DNA of 9,348 nt from Chloroflexota bacterium (GTDB taxonomy: Bacteria; Chloroflexota; Limnocylindria; Limnocylindrales; CSP1-4). The translations under genes and the position numbers were made by a program. This document shows, in pieces, positions 6,233 to 9,348 of the stretch; the first letter of the stretch is position 1; every line of letters begins with the position of its first letter. Under the pieces are notes generated by a model that saw only the letters and a program-made list of their open reading frames with translations, was not told the DNA's origin and did not search any database. The stretch spans positions 1-9,348 of the forward strand of contig JACQEH010000257.1 in the NCBI GenBank assembly GCA_016200675.1, written 5' to 3'.

Positions 6233-7909
6233 GACCACGACCGGGAAGACCATCGGCCGGCGCTTCGTCTGCTCGTACAGGTAGCGCGAGACGCCGTCCT
6301 TGATCTGGGACTTGAGGAGGGCGATCTCGCTGATGTGGTCGCCGGGGTTCTGGATCGAGGCGATGACCCGGTCGACGGCGGCCTCGACCACGCGGTCGTG
6401 CTCGGCGCCGTGGACGAAGCCGCGGGTGATGATCTCGGGCCGGCCCAGGACGTTGCCGGTCTGCTTGTCCACGGTGACCACGATCATGAACATGCCGTCG
6501 TTGGCGAGGGCCCGCCGATCGCGGAGGATGACGTCCCCGACCTCGCCCACGGAAAGGCCGTCGACAAAGACGTAGCCCGCCGGCACCTGGGCGGCCCGCC
6601 GGGCGCTGCCGTCGGCCAGGAACTCGATCGGCTGGCCGTTCTCGATGATGAAGACGTTCTCCGGCGCGACCCCGGTCTCGATCGCGAGGCGACCGTGCTG
6701 GACCTGCATCCGGAACTCGCCGTGGATCGGGATGAAGTGCTTCGGCTTGGTGAGGCCGAGCATGAGCTTCAGCTCTTCCTGGCTGGCGTGGCCCGAGACG
6801 TGGGCCCGTTTGATGGTGTGGTAGTAGACGTTGGCGCCGGCCTTGAAGAGGTTGTCGATCGTCCGGCTGACGTACTCCTCGTTGCCGGGGATCGGGCTGG
6901 CGCTGACGATGACCGTATCGCCCGGCTTGATCTCGACGAATCGATGGTCGCGGTTCGCCATCCGGGCCAGACCGGCCATCGGCTCGCCCTGGGCGCCCGT
7001 GGTGCAGATGACGAGCTTGCCGTCGGGCACGTCGTTGAGGCGGTCCTTGCCGACGATCCGCCCGGCGTCGTACTTCAGGTAGCCGAGGTCCGAGGCGATC
7101 CGGAAGTTCTGCTCCATCGAGCGGCCGATGACCGTGACCTGGCGATCGAAGGTCGCCGCGGCGTCGAGGACCTGCTGGACCCGGGCGATGTTGCTGGCGA
7201 AGGTCGCCACGATGACCCGGCCGTCCAGCGGCTCCATGATCTCGCGGAAGGCTTCGCCGACCGTTCGCTCCGAGGGCGTGTAGCCGGGGTTCTCGGCGCG
7301 CGTGGAGTCGGACAGGAGGCAGATCACGCCCTCCTCGCCGAGCTTGGCCAGGGTGTGGAAGTCGGACAGCTTGCCGTCCACCGGGGTGTGGTCGAACTTG
7401 AAGTCGCCGGTGTGGACGACGACGCCGACCGGCGTCCGCAGGGCGATGCCCATCGCGTCCGGGATCGAGTGGCCGATCCGGAACGGGATGGCCGTGAACG
7501 GCCCGATCTGGAGCTCGTCTCCCGGCTCGAGCGACACGAGCGGGTTGTTGTGGAGCTTGTGCTCCTTGACCTTGTTGCCGAGGAGGCCCCGGGCTAGGGT
7601 AGAGGCGTAGACCGGCACGCCCGGGAACTCGGGGAGGATGTAGGGCAGGCCGCCGACGTGGTCCTCGTGGGCATGGGTGATGAGGAACGCCCTGACGTTG
7701 GCGCGGCGCTCCTTGAGGTAGGTGATGTCGGGCACGACGAGGTCGATGCCGAACATCTCCTCGTCGGGGAACATGAGCCCGCAGTCGATGACGACGATGT
7801 CGTCGCCGTACTCGAAGACGTACATGTTCTTGCCGATCTCCCCCACCCCGCCGAGCGGGATGATGCGGAGCGGCGTCTCTGTTGGCTGTGGCTGGTTGCG
7901 TTTGGGCAT
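6224..7909 (-). CDS. rnj: Ribonuclease J
   Basis: A 561-residue cytoplasmic metallo-beta-lactamase/beta-CASP ribonuclease with endonuclease and 5'-to-3' exonuclease activity in mRNA decay and rRNA maturation. The N-terminal motif LGGVGEIGKN is at 19-28. The zinc-binding HAHEDH is at 79-84, G-H-S-I-P-D-A at 146-152, and H-T-G-D-F-K-F-D at 166-173 with metal ligand Asp169. The beta-CASP part shows G-R-S-M-E-Q-N-F and T-G-A-Q-G-E-P-M. Later HVSGHAS and P-I-H-G-E-F complete the active site, and a C-terminal domain follows to the end. Length matches typical RNase J (about 550-560). The ATG at 7909 lies 14 bases after the glycosylase stop with only a weak GGA upstream. Placement upstream of the ftsK/spoIIIE gene mirrors rnjB in Bacillus subtilis. 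Whether this is J1 or J2 cannot be told; a single J enzyme is common outside Firmicutes. Confidence 0.96.
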   Translation of the reverse strand: MPKRNQPQPTETPLRIIPLGGVGEIGKNMYVFEYGDDIVVIDCGLMFPDEEMFGIDLVVPDITYLKERRANVRAFLITHAHEDHVGGLPYILPEFPGVPVYASTLARGLLGNKVKEHKLHNNPLVSLEPGDELQIGPFTAIPFRIGHSIPDAMGIALRTPVGVVVHTGDFKFDHTPVDGKLSDFHTLAKLGEEGVICLLSDSTRAENPGYTPSERTVGEAFREIMEPLDGRVIVATFASNIARVQQVLDAAATFDRQVTVIGRSMEQNFRIASDLGYLKYDAGRIVGKDRLNDVPDGKLVICTTGAQGEPMAGLARMANRDHRFVEIKPGDTVIVSASPIPGNEEYVSRTIDNLFKAGANVYYHTIKRAHVSGHASQEELKLMLGLTKPKHFIPIHGEFRMQVQHGRLAIETGVAPENVFIIENGQPIEFLADGSARRAAQVPAGYVFVDGLSVGEVGDVILRDRRALANDGMFMIVVTVDKQTGNVLGRPEIITRGFVHGAEHDRVVEAAVDRVIASIQNPGDHISEIALLKSQIKDGVSRYLYEQTKRRPMVFPVVVEV

Positions 7910-7923
7910 GCGGTTGGTTCCGA

Positions 7924-8619
7924 TCAGAAGAGGGTCGGCGCACCGTGCGCCGAGTCGGTGGACGTAGGTTCGATGAAGGCCCCGGGCTGCGGGGCGTCGG
8001 GCGGCGTGGCGGGCGTGGTGGCCGCGCGGCGGCGCCGGGCCTCGAGGAGGGCGGCGGGGATCCCGGCCGCATCGTCGTAGCTCTGGCGCTCGACGTCGGG
8101 AGACCGTAGGGCCGCGGCCGGGTGGTACATGGCGTAGACCATCGCCGATCCGGCACCGGTCGAGGGGTCGACCGGATGGAGCGTCCCATGGCTCTGGCCG
8201 ATCCGGGCGCCGGGGATGAAGCGGCCCATGGAATGCCGGCCCAGCGTCACGACCAGCGCCGGGTCGATGACGGCCAGCTGGCGCTCGAGGTAGGGCAGAC
8301 AGGCGGCGATCTCGTCCGGCTCGGGATCGCGGTTGTCGGGCGGGCGGCACTTCACGACGTTCGTGATGAAGACCTCCTCGCGCCGCCAGCCGATGGTGGC
8401 GAGGAAGCGGACGAGAAGGTCGCCGGCGCGGCCGACGAACGGCCGGCCAGCCCGGTCCTCGTTCATGCCGGGTCCCTCGCCCACGAAGACGACTTCGGTG
8501 TCGGGATGGCCCTCGCCGGGGACGGCCTTCGTCCGGCCGGCGTGGAGCCGGCAGCGGGTACAGGCACTGACCTCGGCGGCGATGGCCTCGAGCGCCTCCC
8601 GGCGCGAGGCGGAGGTCAC
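7924..8619 (-). CDS. Family 4 uracil-DNA glycosylase with [4Fe-4S] cluster
   Basis: A 231-residue base-excision-repair enzyme that removes uracil from DNA. Four cysteines in the family 4 arrangement (Cys20, Cys23, Cys92, Cys108) should hold a [4Fe-4S] cluster: C-T-R-C near the N-terminus, K-C-R-P-P-D-N-R in the middle, and E-I-A-A-C-L-P-Y-L. The active-site motif is GEGPGMNEDRAGRPFVG (about 47-63), where family members usually have GEAPG. The second motif, HPAAAL, is at 167-172 with His167. After about residue 190 there is a Pro/Ala/Thr-rich tail ending in A-P-T-L-F. The GTG at 8619 has GAGG at 8627-8630, 7 bases upstream, and overlaps the asd stop as GTGA, indicating coupled translation. Pfam-level family (UDG) is clear. 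The family 4 rather than family 5 call rests on motif 1 and the Cys spacing. An alternative family name is 'SPO1 DNA polymerase-related', an old label for the same domain. Confidence 0.93.
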   Translation of the reverse strand: MTSASRREALEAIAAEVSACTRCRLHAGRTKAVPGEGHPDTEVVFVGEGPGMNEDRAGRPFVGRAGDLLVRFLATIGWRREEVFITNVVKCRPPDNRDPEPDEIAACLPYLERQLAVIDPALVVTLGRHSMGRFIPGARIGQSHGTLHPVDPSTGAGSAMVYAMYHPAAALRSPDVERQSYDDAAGIPAALLEARRRRAATTPATPPDAPQPGAFIEPTSTDSAHGAPTLF

Positions 8620-9348
8620 GCCGAGGCCTCGACCGGTGCCGTCCGTCGGGCGGCCGCGGCCACCCAGTCCCGTTCGACGAGCACCTCCGCGATCTCCACG
8701 GCATTTGTCGCCGCGCCCTTGCGGAGGTTGTCCGAGACGACCCAGAAGGCGAGGCCCCGACCGTCGCCGATCGACGGATCCTGGCGCACCCGACCGACGA
8801 AGATCTCGTCCTTGCCGGCCGCCGAACTGGCCAGCGGGTAGTCGTGGCGGCCAGGATCGTCCTGGACGACGACACCGGCCACGGCGCCGAAGAGCGTCCG
8901 GGCCTGATCCGGGCTCAGCGGTCGTGTCGTCTCGACGTGGACCGCTTCCGAGTGGCTGACGAAGACCGGGATCCGGACCGCCGTGCAGGAGATCCGCAGG
9001 TCGGGCAGGTGGAGGATCCTGCGGCTCTCGGTGACGACCTTCCACTCCTCCTTCGTGTAGCCGTTGTCTAGGAAGACGTCGATCTCAGGCAGTGCGTTGA
9101 AGGCGATCGGGTGGGGATAGACGCTGGCCGTCTTGGGCTCGCCGGCCACGTGGGCCCGGATCTGGCCCTCCAGCTCGGCGATGGCATCCGCGCCGGTTCC
9201 CGACACGGACTGGTAGGTATCCACGACGACGCGCTCGATGCCCACGCTGTCACGGATGGCCATGAGCACGGGCACCAGCTGCATCGTCGAGCAGTTCGGG
9301 TTGGCGATGATTCCCTCATGCCAGCCCAGGTCTTCCGGGTTCACCTGG
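8616..9348 (-). CDS. asd: Aspartate-semialdehyde dehydrogenase, N-terminus cut by window edge
   Basis: The C-terminal roughly 244 residues of a protein of about 340. It reduces L-aspartyl-4-phosphate to L-aspartate-4-semialdehyde with NADPH, the branch point to lysine/diaminopimelate, threonine and methionine, in the cytoplasm. The catalytic cysteine lies in N-P-N-C-S-T, with its codon at 9291-9293. S-V-S-G-T-G-A follows, then the substrate-binding E-I-D-V-F-L-D-N-G-Y-T-K-E-E-W. The segment R-I-P-V-F-V-S-H-S-E carries the catalytic histidine (codon 8952-8954). The C-terminal D-N-L-R-K-G-A-A-T-N-A-V motif closes the NADP site. The N-terminal NADP-binding Rossmann part lies beyond 9348. The GTG at 9342-9344 is an internal valine codon in V-N-P-E-D, not the start, because the family continues upstream. 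The stop overlaps the glycosylase start. The product feeds diaminopimelate for peptidoglycan, which fits the wall genes downstream. Confidence 0.95.
   Translation of the reverse strand, partial: QVNPEDLGWHEGIIANPNCSTMQLVPVLMAIRDSVGIERVVVDTYQSVSGTGADAIAELEGQIRAHVAGEPKTASVYPHPIAFNALPEIDVFLDNGYTKEEWKVVTESRRILHLPDLRISCTAVRIPVFVSHSEAVHVETTRPLSPDQARTLFGAVAGVVVQDDPGRHDYPLASSAAGKDEIFVGRVRQDPSIGDGRGLAFWVVSDNLRKGAATNAVEIAEVLVERDWVAAAARRTAPVEASA
8620..8630 (-). promoter_or_regulatory. Ribosome binding site deciding the glycosylase GTG start
   Basis: On the minus strand GAGG (8630-8627) is followed by a 7-base spacer to the GTG at 8619. It lies inside the last codons of asd, so the start overlapping the asd stop has its own ribosome site as well as coupling. 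Confidence 0.65.

Noticed and set aside
4753..6284. Two overlapping long plus-strand open frames opposite ftsK
   Set aside because: Antisense shadows of ftsK, with no domain, no matching neighbours and Arg/Gly/Asp-biased composition.
6335..7597. Plus-strand open frame of about 420 codons rich in Val, Asp, Gly and Leu
   Set aside because: Antisense to rnj; the composition is the expected complement of a GC-rich coding strand and no motif is seen.
6222..8189. Upstream extension of the ftsK frame, making an apparent 1437-residue protein
   Set aside because: The part beyond 6221 is out of frame with rnj and the glycosylase, has an Arg/Pro-rich composition and no domain; ftsK has a good ribosome site at its GTG, so there is no fusion protein.
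7910..8875. Upstream extension of the rnj frame, giving an apparent 883-residue protein
   Set aside because: It is a shadow of the glycosylase and asd reading frames; RNase J family homology begins a few residues after the ATG at 7909 and the length then fits the family.
1..9348. Search for a defence system, mobile element, CRISPR array, riboswitch, tRNA or other undescribed system
   Set aside because: Both strands are covered by recognisable housekeeping genes with at most 14 bases between them; no integrase, transposase, spaced repeats or structured RNA candidate was seen by eye.

Overview
This window is a compact bacterial chromosomal segment of very high GC (roughly 70% by eye) in which every gene I can support lies on the minus strand. 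Read 5'->3' on that strand, the order is: asd (aspartate-semialdehyde dehydrogenase, start outside the window), a family 4 uracil-DNA glycosylase, rnj (ribonuclease J), an FtsK/SpoIIIE DNA translocase, a RodZ-like membrane protein, a stand-alone CinA C-terminal amidohydrolase (PncC), a MurC-type UDP-N-acetylmuramate--L-alanine ligase, and a small NTF2/SnoaL-like protein (end outside the window). No RNA gene, mobile element, CRISPR array, prophage or defence gene is visible. No non-coding gap exceeds 14 bases, so no stretch of 300 bases or more lacks a gene.

Layout: asd and the glycosylase overlap by GTGA, rnj follows after 14 bases, ftsK after 2, rodZ after 5 and cinA after 6. cinA and murC overlap by GTGA, and murC and the last gene by ATGA. 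Three of the genes start with GTG. This packing points to one operon whose promoter and terminator both lie outside the window. Many long open frames on both strands are only shadows produced by the high GC.

Organism: the bacterium makes peptidoglycan and relies on RNase J for RNA decay. The order asd - rnj - ftsK/spoIIIE - rodZ - cinA matches, with gaps, the Bacillus subtilis block asd-dapG-dapA-rnjB-tepA-spoIIIE-...-ymfM-pgsA-cinA-recA. High GC together with this order, and MurC and FtsK motif variants that I recall from Chloroflexota, suggest a high-GC Chloroflexota lineage or another deep Gram-positive-like (Terrabacteria) lineage. This placement is inference.

Together the genes cover the diaminopimelate/lysine precursor branch (asd), an early peptidoglycan step (murC), cell-shape and chromosome-segregation machinery (rodZ, ftsK), RNA turnover (rnj), base-excision repair (the glycosylase) and pyridine-nucleotide salvage (cinA/pncC). 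It is essentially a housekeeping cluster. The points worth a second look are the conserved but rearranged gene order, the inserted glycosylase, a divergent MurC at the place where recA follows cinA in Bacillus, a RodZ with an enlarged extracytoplasmic part, and an uncharacterised NTF2-like protein coupled to murC.
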